Assembly (NCBI RefSeq): GCF_012848175.1
Contig: NZ_CP051651.1
Coordinates: forward strand, 434,001 to 498,000
Direction: 5' to 3'
DNA length: 64,000 nucleotides
Source: Xanthomonas campestris pv. badrii
GTDB taxonomy: Bacteria > Pseudomonadota > Gammaproteobacteria > Xanthomonadales > Xanthomonadaceae
The notes below the pieces were generated by a model. The model was not told where the DNA came from. It searched no databases and saw nothing but the letters and a program-made list of their open reading frames with translations. Numbering within the stretch: position 1 is the stretch's first letter; each line of letters starts with the position of its first letter. This document shows, in pieces, positions 38,301 through 46,842 of this stretch. The translations under genes were made by a program, and so were the position numbers.

Positions 38301-39446
38301 GCCTGGGGCGATGACGCGTTCCGCAGCCTGTTCAATGAAGAACTGGGTGCGGTGGTGCAGATTGCCAGCGAGGATCGCGCCGCGTTCGCCGATCTGGTCG
38401 AACGGCATGCCTTGACCGAGTGCGCGCAGCGGATTGCGCGCCCCACCGGCACGCCGCGCGTGCGGGTCAGCGGGCAGGGCCGGGTGCTGGCCGAATGGCG
38501 TTGGGAAGATCTGTTCGATGCATGGTGGTCGGTCACCCACGCCATGCAGACGCTGCGCGACAACCCCGACAGCGCCGACGAAGAACGCGCGCTGGCGCGC
38601 GATTTCCAGGCGCCCGGTCTGCGTCCGAAGCTGGCGTTCAACCCGTCCGAAGACGTGGCCGCGCCGTTCGTGGCCACCGGTGCGCGGCCCAGGGTGGCGA
38701 TCCTGCGCGAGCAGGGCGTCAACGGGCAGATCGAAATGGCCTACAACTTCGAGCGCGCCGGGTTCCGCGCGTTCGATGTGCACATGAGCGACCTGATCGC
38801 CGGGCGCGTGGATCTGGCGCAGTTCGCCGGCTTCGCGGCCTGCGGCGGCTTCAGCTACGGCGACGTGCTGGGGGCCGGCCGTGGCTGGGCCACCTCGATC
38901 CTGGAGCGTTCGGCCTTGCGCGATGCGTTTGCCGCGTTCTTTGCGCGCAGCGATACGTTTGCGCTGGGCGTGTGCAATGGCTGCCAGATGCTCAGCCAGC
39001 TCAAGGACATCATTCCCGGTGCCGAGCACTGGCCGCGCTTTTTGCGCAACCGCAGCGAGCAGTTCGAAGCGCGTACCGCGTTGCTGGAAGTGGTGGAGTC
39101 GCCGTCGATCTTCCTGCGCGGCATGGCCGGTTCGCGGATCCCGGTGGCGGTGGCGCATGGCGAAGGCCGTGCCGAGTTCCAGACCGCCGTAGACCAGGCA
39201 GCTGCACGGGTGGCGCTGCGTTTCGTCGACGGCGATGGCGCAGTAGCGTCGCGCTACCCGCTCAATCCGAACGGCTCGCCGGACGGCATCACCGGCCTGA
39301 CCAGTACCGATGGCCGCGCCACCATCCTGATGCCGCATCCCGAACGCACCCCGCGCACGGTGAACCTGAGTTGGCATCCGGCCGAATGGGGCGAGGACTC
39401 GCCCTGGCTGCGGATGTTCCGTAACGCGCGGGTGTGGTGCGGCTGA
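35355..39446 (+). CDS. purL: Phosphoribosylformylglycinamidine synthase
   Basis: This 1363-residue large FGAM synthase performs step 4 of purine synthesis. It has an N-terminal PurS-like region, two AIR-synthase-like halves ([21 protein letters not shown], then DRSVGG and YHDRSDGG), and a C-terminal class I glutaminase (VCNGCQMLS with the catalytic Cys; [11 protein letters not shown]). E. coli PurL has about 1295 residues. The extra length comes from two insertions: about 47 residues around 586-633, encoded by a GGGACC palindrome, and about 28 residues around 826-854, encoded by a GGGAATG palindrome. Both lie between conserved blocks, so the enzyme is likely active. The start is ATGATG at 35355; the second ATG is equally possible. 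Confidence 0.96.
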   Translation: MMVLEGASALSPFRRARLETRLQTLVPALRITGAWHVYFIRAEAGQAPDQATLQRILQADAAPAPRDADASSRYVVPRLGTLSPWSSKATELVRGAGQPIQRVERGTRIDLAGWPQDAAVQAAVARLLHDPMTQSLLGSAAAAEALFNVPDPGQLQRVPLDALEQANRDLGLALAQDEIDYLRERFAALGRDPADVELMMFAQANSEHCRHKIFNASWTIDGKAQERSLFRMIKHTHQQTPQHTLSAYSDNAAVVEGVPAARYRPDPASGEYRSEAVLPSAFAIKVETHNHPTAIAPFPGAATGAGGEIRDEGATGRGGKPKAGLTGFSVSHLRIPTLPQPWEAPRALNPRMAPALDIMLDGPLGGAAFNNEFGRPNLLGYFRSFELAEGPGLTRAYDKPIMLAGGLGAIDRNQVEKLRLQPGDAVIVLGGPAMLIGLGGGAASSVAAGDSAEALDFASVQRENPEMERRCQEVIDRCVALGIDNPIRWFHDVGAGGLSNAIPELLHDSGVGGIIDLGRVLSDDPSLSPLELWCNESQERYVLGVPQARLEEFAAICARERCPFAAVGVATAEERLVVGYGTLDAGTRDPGPGTGGEQLQRREGAGAHAQSTLNAAQGTAVPGPGSRVPGPDLPIDLPMDVLFGKAPKMHRDAVHPAAPQWPALQTAGLDLQQAGLRVLAHPTVASKSFLVTIGDRSVGGLTAREQMIGPWQLPLADCAITLAGFETFEGEAMSIGERAPLALLNAAASARMAVGEAITNLCAAPVQTLASIKLSANWMAAAGHAGEDALLYDAVRAVGMELCPALELSIPVGKDSLSMQAQWVAGNGESGMGNGETPQPSASTIPNSRLPIPGETLKSVSPVSLIISAFAPVSDVRTQLTPLLRNDEESELWLIGLGGGKQRLGGSVLAQVYADASALPAFGGEVPDLDDAQRLRSFFELIRDAREGGLLLAYHDRSDGGAFAALCEMAFASRQGLDITLDAWGDDAFRSLFNEELGAVVQIASEDRAAFADLVERHALTECAQRIARPTGTPRVRVSGQGRVLAEWRWEDLFDAWWSVTHAMQTLRDNPDSADEERALARDFQAPGLRPKLAFNPSEDVAAPFVATGARPRVAILREQGVNGQIEMAYNFERAGFRAFDVHMSDLIAGRVDLAQFAGFAACGGFSYGDVLGAGRGWATSILERSALRDAFAAFFARSDTFALGVCNGCQMLSQLKDIIPGAEHWPRFLRNRSEQFEARTALLEVVESPSIFLRGMAGSRIPVAVAHGEGRAEFQTAVDQAAARVALRFVDGDGAVASRYPLNPNGSPDGITGLTSTDGRATILMPHPERTPRTVNLSWHPAEWGEDSPWLRMFRNARVWCG
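37110..37248. repeat. Palindromic repeat (GGGACC family) inserted in frame in purL
   Basis: The arms are (C)GGGACC-type heptads at 37110-37140 and their reverse complement at 37218-37248, with about 77 bases between. The interior matches, in reverse orientation, that of the element between xpsE and xpsF (57817-57984): both contain an AACAGCA-like end, a CGCATGCGC core and GTTGCAGT. The element is translated as a Gly/Pro/Arg-rich segment of PurL. Confidence 0.8.
37830..37915. repeat. Palindromic repeat (GGGAATG family) inserted in frame in purL
   Basis: The left arm at 37830-37858 is made of GGGAATG/GGGAATC heptads, the right arm at 37885-37915 is its imperfect reverse complement, and 26 bases lie between. 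The family is the same as at 27639-27753. The translated product is [11 protein letters not shown]...[10 protein letters not shown], between the conserved PurL blocks [11 protein letters not shown] and [10 protein letters not shown]. Confidence 0.8.
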
Positions 39447-39569
39447 GCACGGCTAACCAGGCGTAGCGCGCGGCAGTCAGGCCGTGTGCGGACGGCGCGC
39501 AGAGCCGGCGTGTCCGCCTGGTACATGCCGTACCGAGCACCGGCCGCGCCCGCCAGGCGGCCGCGCAGT
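39445..39569 (-). repeat. Dispersed ~125-bp repeat, copy 2 (inverted)
   Basis: The reverse complement aligns with 20148-20272, sharing ACTGCGC.GCCGCC, GCGGCCGGTGCTCGG, GGCATGTACCA, CTGCGCGCC, GCCTGAC, CGCTACG and GTTAGC. Its left end coincides with the purL stop codon (TGAGCAC, stop at 39444-39446). It has diverged from copy 1 by perhaps a fifth of positions, by eye. Confidence 0.7.
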
Positions 39570-40336
39570 GCTTGTATTGGCCGATCTCGGCGCAGAGTGC
39601 CGCGCGCAACGAATCAGGTGCGCGGCAGTCCAACGCAGCGATGCGAGCCCTGCAGGCGATGCGGCAATCGGCCGCTCGGCCGATGGTGTCTGAAGCCCAC
39701 CGGGCCCGCCGATGACCTCGCCGGATGACCAGCGAACTCCTCGACGCCGGGAAGGCCATTGCCGTGCGCGTCGCGGACCGACAACGCCATTGGCCTGACG
39801 CGCGCGCGCTCTGGCAGCGGCTTTGCGCGCCTTTCGTTGCAGCGGCTTTCCGGCCCGATGCGTCATGCCTGCCCGACCAGATCTTGGAGCAGCTGCCGGC
39901 CGGCTCGGCAGTCGAACATCTGCTGCGATCGACTGCCGATATCCGGTGGAGTAAAGGGCCGGCGCGACCGTGTATTACCTGCCTGTGCATACCAAAGCGT
40001 CGAATGTGGGTAAATCCAAAGTCGATACTTGGTGTTGTCCGAGTAACTATAAGAACTGCTAGGTTTTTATTCTCCAAAGATTAACAGTTCGATAATGCGA
40101 CGACGAGCGCATTTGGGCGCATTATTTTTCAATAGATTCATCTCGCATTATCGAGATGACGCGATTTTCGCATTATCTGCTGCTGACAAATATTCGGTTG
40201 TTTGAGCCTTTTGCGTAGGGGTACCTGCCGTAAAAGGCGTATGCGCGCATGTTGACAGGGGCCTCAGGGGGACCGTGTGATGCATTGCGCGGTGGCCGGT
40301 TATTTACACACTTGGCCAATGGGGAGTAAGGGATTA
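39570..40336 (+). promoter_or_regulatory. Gene-free upstream region of the first adhesin, AT-rich in part
   Basis: Positions 39570-39960 hold no gene I can support; a 119-codon frame at 39725-40084 has no recognisable features. From about 39990 to 40230 the DNA becomes AT-rich against its surroundings and carries repeated GCATTAT motifs (listed separately). A likely ribosome site, GGAGTAAGGG, precedes the ATG at 40337. Confidence 0.5.
40092..40176. promoter_or_regulatory. Repeated GCATTAT motifs with hairpin, upstream of xadB-like gene
   Basis: GCATTAT occurs at 40119, 40145 and 40170 (spacing 26 and 25 bases), and in reverse as ATAATGC at 40092. The copy at 40145 lies in an inverted repeat CATCTCG-CATTAT-CGAGATG (40139-40158). 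Regular spacing near 2.5 helical turns suggests cooperative protein binding. No known regulator is assigned. Confidence 0.5.
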
Positions 40337-43300
40337 ATGAAGCGACATTCTCTGGAGTGCGGTCATGAGCACGCAGCTCAGGACCGAGTGGCAGCGCATG
40401 CCTGCGCTACCGAAATAAAACAGACCAACAGGCGCCGCGTGCAGTCCGGGAACCCGTTGGCGCTGGCGGTGGGACTGGTGCTGTTCGGCATGGCTGGCGT
40501 TGTCGTCGCGGCGACTGCGCAAGCGGCATCGAGCACGCATTGCCAGCTGGTCGATGGTCAGCAACGTTGCGACGACGATGCAGACACTGCCAGCGCTGGC
40601 ATCGCTACCGCTGCGCGGTCGGACGGTGCCACGGCACAGAGCAGCGCAACACCTGCCGCCGATGCCGAGCTGCCGCCCTTTGCGGATGGGCAGGATGCGC
40701 TGGCATTGGGTAATGCAAGCAATGCCTTGGGCGAGGGCACCATCGCACTGGGCGGCGGAAGCCTGGCGGCGGAGCGCCACGCAACGGCGATCGGCTACAA
40801 CGCAACCGCAGCCGGGGAATCGGCAGTCGCGCTCGGCGGGCTTGCTACCGTTTTCGACTACGACGAGTTCGGCATCATCGTTGGTCAGCGCGAACTGGCC
40901 GCACAGGCCGTAGGCGTCGGTGCAACCGCGATCGGAGGTGGCGCGGTTGCAGCAACGCCGTTCGCCAGCGCGATCGGTAGTGGCGCCAGTGCCGACGGCG
41001 TGCAGAGCACGGCGCTGGGCTACCGCGCGCAAACCTTCGACGACGGCGCCACCGCGGTGGGCGGCTTGTCCACGGCCAGCGGCTTTCTGTCCACCGCTGG
41101 CGGCTATCTGTCGCGGGCCAGCGCCAACACCGCAACCGCCTTCGGTTACCGGGCGCGCAGCGATGGCGCCAGCAGCGTCGCCATCGGCGATACCGCGCTC
41201 GCCACCGGCGCTCAGAGCGTGGTGATCGGCGGCGTCAGCGATTTCGGCTCGATCACCGCGGCCACCGGGCGTGGTGGCATCGCCTTCGGTGCGGGCGCGC
41301 AAAGCCAGTCCGATTACGCCATTGCGATTGGCTACAACTCCAATGTGTTTCCCAATCGGCCCGGTAACACCGATTCGATCGCCATCGGACGTTCGGCAGG
41401 CACCTTCGCGCCGGGCACGGTGTCGCTGGGTGGCTTTGCGTTGACCATGGGCGATGGCGGCATCTCCATTGGGCAGGGCAGCACCACCTATGCCGAAAAC
41501 AGCGTGGCGCTCGGCGCCCGCACCAGGACCTCGTTGTTCAACGGCAACAACACCGCGATCGGCGCCGATGCGCAGACCAACGGGGTCGATGCGGTAGCGA
41601 TCGGCTACGGCGCGCGGGTGGGCGATCTCATCGACGATGCATGGAACCGTTCGGCCTCCAGCGCGGTGGCGCTGGGTGCGTTCTCGTATGCCAATCGCAG
41701 CAATACGGTATCGGTGGGCAACGCGCAGACCGGCTTGACCCGGCAGATCACCAACGTGGCGGCCGGGACCGAGGCATCGGATGCGGTGAATGTCGCGCAG
41801 CTGGACAGCGTGCGCGCGGTGGCTGCACGGCTGGATAGCCATTTGGCGTTGGCCAAGTCCGACACCGACGAGCCGGCTGCATTTGCAGAAGGCGGCAACG
41901 CCATCGCGCTCGGCAGTGCCAGCAATGCGCTGGGCCAGGGAGCCAGCGCGCTGGGGTCGGGCAGTGCGGCGCTCGGACGCGACGCGGTGGCGCTTGGTCG
42001 CAATGCCAGCGCCTCCGATGCGTCGGCGCTGGCGGTGGGTGGGGTTGCCACGGTGCCGTTGTTCGACGCCTCCGGCTTCATCATCGGCCAACAGGAGCAG
42101 GCAACCACCGCACAGGGAGTCGGCGCGGTGGCCTTGGGCGGCGGCGCCAGGGCCATGCAGGTATTTGCCACCGCCGTGGGGACCGGTGCCACGGCCCTGG
42201 GTACTCAGTCGACGGCGCTTGGCTTCGCTGCGCAGGCGCTGGACGACACCAATGTCGCGTTGGGGAGTTTTTCGATCGCACGCGGCGCGGGCTCGTCGGC
42301 CTTCGGATTCAATGCCGCCTCTGCCGGCCGGCTGGCGACAGCGGTGGGCTTCAATGCCGCGGGCTTCGGCGAAAGCAGTGTGGCCGTCGGCAGCAGCGCC
42401 GCATCGTCCGGCGAGCGCAGTATCACCGTCGGCGGCTTCTCGCTCATCAGCAACACGCTCCGCAGCGCGGGTGCGTCGGGCGTCGGGGCGATTGCGATCG
42501 GGGCCGGGGCGCGGAGCGATGCCGACCACGCCATTGCGCTGGGCTACAACGCCAACGTGTTCGCCAACGACAACAACGTCGACGCGGTGGCCATCGGACA
42601 TAGCGCCGCGTCATTCGGACCACGCACAGTTTCGCTGGGTGCCGCTTCATCGGCACAGGCGACCGAGGCGATCGCCATCGGTTACGACGCGCGTGCTGCG
42701 TCCGATCGCAGCATCGCCATTGGCAGCGGCGCCGATACCTCGATCCTCTATGGCGACACCATCGCCCTGGGCACCAATGCCAGGGCCGACGCACCCGATG
42801 CCATTGCGATCGGCCGCGATGCCAGCGTTGGCGTGTTCGTCGGCGACATCGGCAGTGCGGCAATGGCCGTGGGCGTGCAAGCGCGCGCGCTCGGCAACAA
42901 CAGCCTGGCGCTGGGCTACAACGCCTTTACCCGGGAGAGCGGTCGCAATGCGGTGGCCGTCGGCGCCAACGCCGGCGCCAGCGGAGCCGATTCTGTCGCG
43001 CTCGGTGCAGGTGCGCGCACTGGTGAGGCCAATGTCGTGTCGGTAGGCAATGGCAACGGCCGTGGCGGCCCGGCCACGCGCCGCATCGTCAATGTCGGTG
43101 CCGGTGCGATTGCGGCCGGCAGCACCGATGCGCTCAATGGCGGGCAACTGTTCCAGTCGCTGAGCAATGCCGCCAGCTTCCTCGGCGGTGGTGCGGCGAT
43201 CGGCGCGCAGGGCGTGTTCGTGGCGCCGACCTATGTGATCCAGGGCAGCAGCTACAGCAATGTCGGTGCGGCATTGACGGCGTTGGACAGCAAGGTCAGC

Positions 43301-44332
43301 GAGCTGGATGCGCGCAGTGGAACCGCCGCGGCTGCGTCGCGTGCGTCTGCCGCACGGGTCGCAACAGCGCGGACGGCGGCCGGCGCACCGTCTGCGGACG
43401 CATCGACTGTCGTGGGCGCCAACGCCGTGGATGAGGCCAATGACGACGGTTTGCAGTCGATAGCGTCGGCAACTGACGCAACCGCTGGCAGCATGGCGTC
43501 CTCGACAGCGACTGCAACCGGGCTTGCCGCAAGTGCCGCAGTCCAGGGCACGCCGACCGCCGCCGTGGTCGGCAGCATCACCCCGGCGGCAACGTCCACG
43601 ACGGTCGGCACTGCTGCGGTGGCCAACCACGTCACCGGTACTGCAATTGGCGGCAGCGCCTATGCGCACGGCCCCAACGACACCGCGATCGGCAGCAACG
43701 CACGCGTCAATGCCGATGGCAGCACCGCCGTTGGCGCCAACACGCAGATCGCGGCAGTGGCCACCAACGCGGTGGCCATGGGCGAAGGCGCGCAGGTCAG
43801 CGCGGCCTCGGGCACCGCGATCGGCCAGGGCGCGCGTGCTACCGCGCAAGGTGCGGTGGCACTGGGCCAGGGCTCGGTTGCCGACCGCGCCAATACGGTG
43901 TCGGTGGGCAGCGTGGGTGGCGAGCGTCAGGTGGCCAATGTGGCGGCCGGTGTGCGTGCGACCGATGCGGTCAACAAGGGCCAGCTGGACAGCGGCGTGG
44001 CCGCGGCCAACAGCTACACCGACAGCCGCTACAGCGCGATGGCCGACAGCTTCGAAAGCTACCAAGGCGATATCGAAGACCGTCTGCGTCGGCAGAACCG
44101 TCGCCTGGACCGCCAGGGTGCGATGAGCTCGGCGATGTTGAACATGTCCGCCAGCGTGGCGGGTATCGCCTCGCCGAACCGCATCGGTGCCGGTGTCGGT
44201 TTCCAGAATGGCGAATCGGCGTTGTCGGTGGGCTACCAGCGTGCGATCAGCCCGCGCGCCACCTTGACGGTGGGCGGTGCGCTCAGCGGCGACGACAGCT
44301 CGATCGGCGTGGGTGCCGGCTTCGGCTGGTAA
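40337..44332 (+). CDS. xadB: YadA-like trimeric autotransporter adhesin (XadB-like)
   Basis: This 1331-residue trimeric autotransporter is a surface adhesin. The N-terminal 65 residues end in a hydrophobic export segment (LALAVGLVLFGMAGVVVAA) after a long polar stretch; there is no ESPR motif. The head is made of YadA-type repeats (AxAIGxxAxA, SVALG) with two inserted loops of the type VGGVATV...GFIIGQQ. Neck motifs occur near residues 470 (ITNVAAGTEASDAVNVAQL) and 920. The C-terminal stalk and membrane anchor ends SIGVGAGFGW. Its last 232 residues are identical to those of the adhesin at 46843. The xadB name rests on the order beside xps and xadA and is less certain than the family. I used the ATG at 40337; one at 40277 is also open. 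Confidence 0.88.
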   Translation: MKRHSLECGHEHAAQDRVAAHACATEIKQTNRRRVQSGNPLALAVGLVLFGMAGVVVAATAQAASSTHCQLVDGQQRCDDDADTASAGIATAARSDGATAQSSATPAADAELPPFADGQDALALGNASNALGEGTIALGGGSLAAERHATAIGYNATAAGESAVALGGLATVFDYDEFGIIVGQRELAAQAVGVGATAIGGGAVAATPFASAIGSGASADGVQSTALGYRAQTFDDGATAVGGLSTASGFLSTAGGYLSRASANTATAFGYRARSDGASSVAIGDTALATGAQSVVIGGVSDFGSITAATGRGGIAFGAGAQSQSDYAIAIGYNSNVFPNRPGNTDSIAIGRSAGTFAPGTVSLGGFALTMGDGGISIGQGSTTYAENSVALGARTRTSLFNGNNTAIGADAQTNGVDAVAIGYGARVGDLIDDAWNRSASSAVALGAFSYANRSNTVSVGNAQTGLTRQITNVAAGTEASDAVNVAQLDSVRAVAARLDSHLALAKSDTDEPAAFAEGGNAIALGSASNALGQGASALGSGSAALGRDAVALGRNASASDASALAVGGVATVPLFDASGFIIGQQEQATTAQGVGAVALGGGARAMQVFATAVGTGATALGTQSTALGFAAQALDDTNVALGSFSIARGAGSSAFGFNAASAGRLATAVGFNAAGFGESSVAVGSSAASSGERSITVGGFSLISNTLRSAGASGVGAIAIGAGARSDADHAIALGYNANVFANDNNVDAVAIGHSAASFGPRTVSLGAASSAQATEAIAIGYDARAASDRSIAIGSGADTSILYGDTIALGTNARADAPDAIAIGRDASVGVFVGDIGSAAMAVGVQARALGNNSLALGYNAFTRESGRNAVAVGANAGASGADSVALGAGARTGEANVVSVGNGNGRGGPATRRIVNVGAGAIAAGSTDALNGGQLFQSLSNAASFLGGGAAIGAQGVFVAPTYVIQGSSYSNVGAALTALDSKVSELDARSGTAAAASRASAARVATARTAAGAPSADASTVVGANAVDEANDDGLQSIASATDATAGSMASSTATATGLAASAAVQGTPTAAVVGSITPAATSTTVGTAAVANHVTGTAIGGSAYAHGPNDTAIGSNARVNADGSTAVGANTQIAAVATNAVAMGEGAQVSAASGTAIGQGARATAQGAVALGQGSVADRANTVSVGSVGGERQVANVAAGVRATDAVNKGQLDSGVAAANSYTDSRYSAMADSFESYQGDIEDRLRRQNRRLDRQGAMSSAMLNMSASVAGIASPNRIGAGVGFQNGESALSVGYQRAISPRATLTVGGALSGDDSSIGVGAGFGW

Positions 44333-44436
44333 TCCTCGGCAAACGCATGCGCGGTTGCCTGCACGTCATGGCAACCGATGACAGGTGCTCCCTCTCTCTT
44401 CCTCTTCGGCTCGAACACTCTTGAAGGAAATCTATC

Positions 44437-46308
44437 GTGATCCAGACTCTTTCTCTCCGCGCCAGCGTACTTGCCTGCTCTGTCTCGGCCCTGTGCCTGG
44501 GCAGTGGCATGGCATCGGCGGCCATGCCCAGCCCGGCCGCAACTGCGGCACAGCGCCAACAGGCCATGGCCGATGCGCCGGTCGACCGCATCATCGTGAA
44601 GTATCGCAGCGGACGTATGACCACACGCGATGTCGGCCGCAGCGTCTCCACGGCGATCACGGCGGCCGCATCGCGTGCCTCCATTCGTCTCGTACCCGCT
44701 GCGCGCGCAACGGGCACGGCAGCGCCGGTGCATCTGCGCACGCTGGCGGTCGGTGGTGAAGTGGTCAAGTTGCCCGGCCAGCTCAGCCGCGCCGATGCCG
44801 ATCGCCTGGTGCAGGCATTGGCCGCCGATCCGGACGTGGAATCGGCGCAGATCGATCAGCGCATGTATCCGCTGCAAACCGCCGGCGCTGCGCTACCGAA
44901 CGATCCATTGCTGCAGACCAATCAATGGCATTTGATCGATCCGGTGAGTGGTATCAACGTGGCTCCGGCCTGGAGCACCACGCACGGCGAAGGCGTGGTG
45001 GTCGCTGTGCTCGATACCGGGATCCTGCCGACGCACCCGGATCTGGCGGGCAATGTCCTGGCCGGCTACGACTTCATCACCGATGCCTTCGTATCGCGCC
45101 GCGACACCGACGAGCGCGCCCCGGGAGGCCTGGATCGCGGCGACTGGATCGCACAGGACGGCGATTGCGGGGTTTTCTCCCTTGCCGGAGACAGTAGCTG
45201 GCATGGCACGCACGTCGCCGGCACCATCGCAGAGGTGGCCAATAACGGAATCGGTGGCGCAGGCGTCGCGGACAAGGCGAAGATTCTTCCCGTGCGGGTC
45301 CTCGGCCACTGCGGCGGCAGCTCGTCGGACATCAGCGACGCCATCGTGTGGGCGTCCGGCGGTCACGTGGATGGCGTGCCGGATAACCGCGATCCGGCCG
45401 AAGTGATCAACATGAGCCTGGGCGGCTTCGGGCCGTGCGATGCGGCCATGCAGGCGGCGATCAACGGTGCGGTGTCGCGTGGCACCACGGTGGTGGTGGC
45501 TGCGGGAAATTCGGGGGCGGACATGTCGTCGGAGACGCCGGCCAATTGCCCCAATGTCATCGCCGTGGCCGCTACCCGCTCCACCGGTGGGCTTGCCCAG
45601 TACAGCAGCTTCGGCCGCCTGGTCGATCTGGCCGCGCCAGGCGGCAGCTCGACGGTATTCTCTGTCAACGATGGCCCGATCAACAGTTTCGTCTGGCAGA
45701 CCTACTACACCGGCAAGACCACCCCGACCTCCGGGCAGTACACCTATGCCGGCCAGGCGGGCACGTCGATGGCGTCGCCGCATGTGGCCGGTGTTGCGGC
45801 GTTGGTGCAAAGCGCCTTGATTGCCGACGGGCGGTCGCCGCTGTCGCCAGGTGCCTTGGAGACCCTGCTCAAGCGCACCGCGCGTGCATTTCCGCTGCCG
45901 CCGCCGGCTTCGACACCGACGGGCGCCGGCATCGTGGATGCGGGCGCGGCGATCGCCCGCGCATTACGTCGTTGCGATGCGGCAGACCTGGCATGCACGC
46001 TGGATGCGCAGTTGCTGAGCAATGGGACGATCCAGCGCGGCATCTCCAACGCGGCGGGCGATGCGGGCTTTTTCACCTTCCAGGCAACGGCGGGGCAGGT
46101 GCTGAGCTTCATCAGTTTCGGCGGCAGTGGGCAGGCAGCGCTCTACGTGGCACTGGGCCGCGAGCCCAGCGCCACCGACAACGACGGCGCTTCCACGCGG
46201 AACGGTACCAGTCAGACGGTGCGCTTCACCGCACCGCGCGCGGGCACCTATGTGCTCAAGCTGGAGGGTGCCCAGTTCGATGGGGTGAGCCTGCTGGCGC
46301 GCCAATGA
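44437..46308 (+). CDS. Secreted S8 subtilisin-like serine protease (copy 1)
   Basis: This 623-residue preproprotease has a signal peptide to about residue 28 (CLGSGMASA|A) and an I9-like propeptide to about residue 150. In the S8 domain Asp193 (AVLDTGI), His256 (WHGTHVAGT) and Ser444 (GTSMASPHVAG) form the triad. A C-terminal pre-peptidase-like beta domain follows (FTAPRAGTYVLKLEG). The start is GTG at 44437 with AAGGA eight bases before it. It is a paralogue of the protease at 54062. Such enzymes are typical T2SS substrates in Xanthomonas, and the xps genes lie 10 kb downstream. It is separated by 104 bases from the upstream adhesin, so the two may be co-transcribed. Confidence 0.92.
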   Translation: MIQTLSLRASVLACSVSALCLGSGMASAAMPSPAATAAQRQQAMADAPVDRIIVKYRSGRMTTRDVGRSVSTAITAAASRASIRLVPAARATGTAAPVHLRTLAVGGEVVKLPGQLSRADADRLVQALAADPDVESAQIDQRMYPLQTAGAALPNDPLLQTNQWHLIDPVSGINVAPAWSTTHGEGVVVAVLDTGILPTHPDLAGNVLAGYDFITDAFVSRRDTDERAPGGLDRGDWIAQDGDCGVFSLAGDSSWHGTHVAGTIAEVANNGIGGAGVADKAKILPVRVLGHCGGSSSDISDAIVWASGGHVDGVPDNRDPAEVINMSLGGFGPCDAAMQAAINGAVSRGTTVVVAAGNSGADMSSETPANCPNVIAVAATRSTGGLAQYSSFGRLVDLAAPGGSSTVFSVNDGPINSFVWQTYYTGKTTPTSGQYTYAGQAGTSMASPHVAGVAALVQSALIADGRSPLSPGALETLLKRTARAFPLPPPASTPTGAGIVDAGAAIARALRRCDAADLACTLDAQLLSNGTIQRGISNAAGDAGFFTFQATAGQVLSFISFGGSGQAALYVALGREPSATDNDGASTRNGTSQTVRFTAPRAGTYVLKLEGAQFDGVSLLARQ

Positions 46309-46842
46309 GTCGTCACCTGACGGCGATGGGCCCGATGATCGTCATTTCCTTGGCGCAGTCGTGGCACGACGCCGCGCAGGAAGGGGACGGCAGCTCCGGT
46401 CGCCGATGTTGACCTGCTGACTGACCCATAGCAGCGCGTATTTTGCGCAACCAAGCCCGCTGGCGTCACGCCAGCGGGCTTTTTTGTTCTCGGTGGACAC
46501 TGCTATTCAGGTTTTGAATGTCTCGCAGGACATGATCTAGGTCTCTGTTTTCCAAAGAATTATCAAAAAAATAATAAAAGCAAGCAGAAGTGTGATGAGT
46601 TACGCACTTATCTTCGCTTTCTGTCAAAAACTTGACGCGTGATTTGACGACTGTTAACACTTTGCGCAGTTCTGTGGTTGGGTAGCGTTCACTTTTTGAC
46701 TATCCAGGGTGCCGGCGTTCGCCGCGCACCGCCAAGCGGCCCATAGCACCAACAACCACGGGGAATCGCTTGGGCTCGCAGGGCCATTCGATGGTGGGGG
46801 TTCGACAAAAACCAGTCCCAACAACTCAGGAGTCGTGCGTCG
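46309..46842 (+). promoter_or_regulatory. Intergenic region before the giant adhesin
   Basis: This region has a strong terminator at 46454-46486, then an AT-rich stretch (about 46490-46660) with an inverted repeat GTCAA-AAAC-TTGAC at 46623-46636. TTGACG at 46632 with TAACAC 17 bases on (46655) is a weak promoter candidate. The rest, to the ATG at 46843, holds no gene. Confidence 0.45.
46454..46486 (+). terminator. Strong rho-independent terminator after S8 protease copy 1
   Basis: A perfect 12-bp stem AGCCCGCTGGCG (46454-46465) pairs with 46469-46480 around the loop TCA, followed directly by six T's. It ends the first adhesin-protease unit. Confidence 0.92.

Noticed and set aside
39725..40084. 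119-codon plus-strand frame between purL and the adhesin
   Set aside because: No recognisable domain, no good ribosome site, and it runs from repeat-flanking DNA into the AT-rich regulatory pocket. It could be a relic, but I cannot support it.
44352..44377. CGGTTGCC/GGCAACCG inverted repeat after the first adhesin as a terminator
   Set aside because: The stem is only 8 bp with a 10-base loop and no T-run, and the protease gene follows closely, so termination here is not supported.
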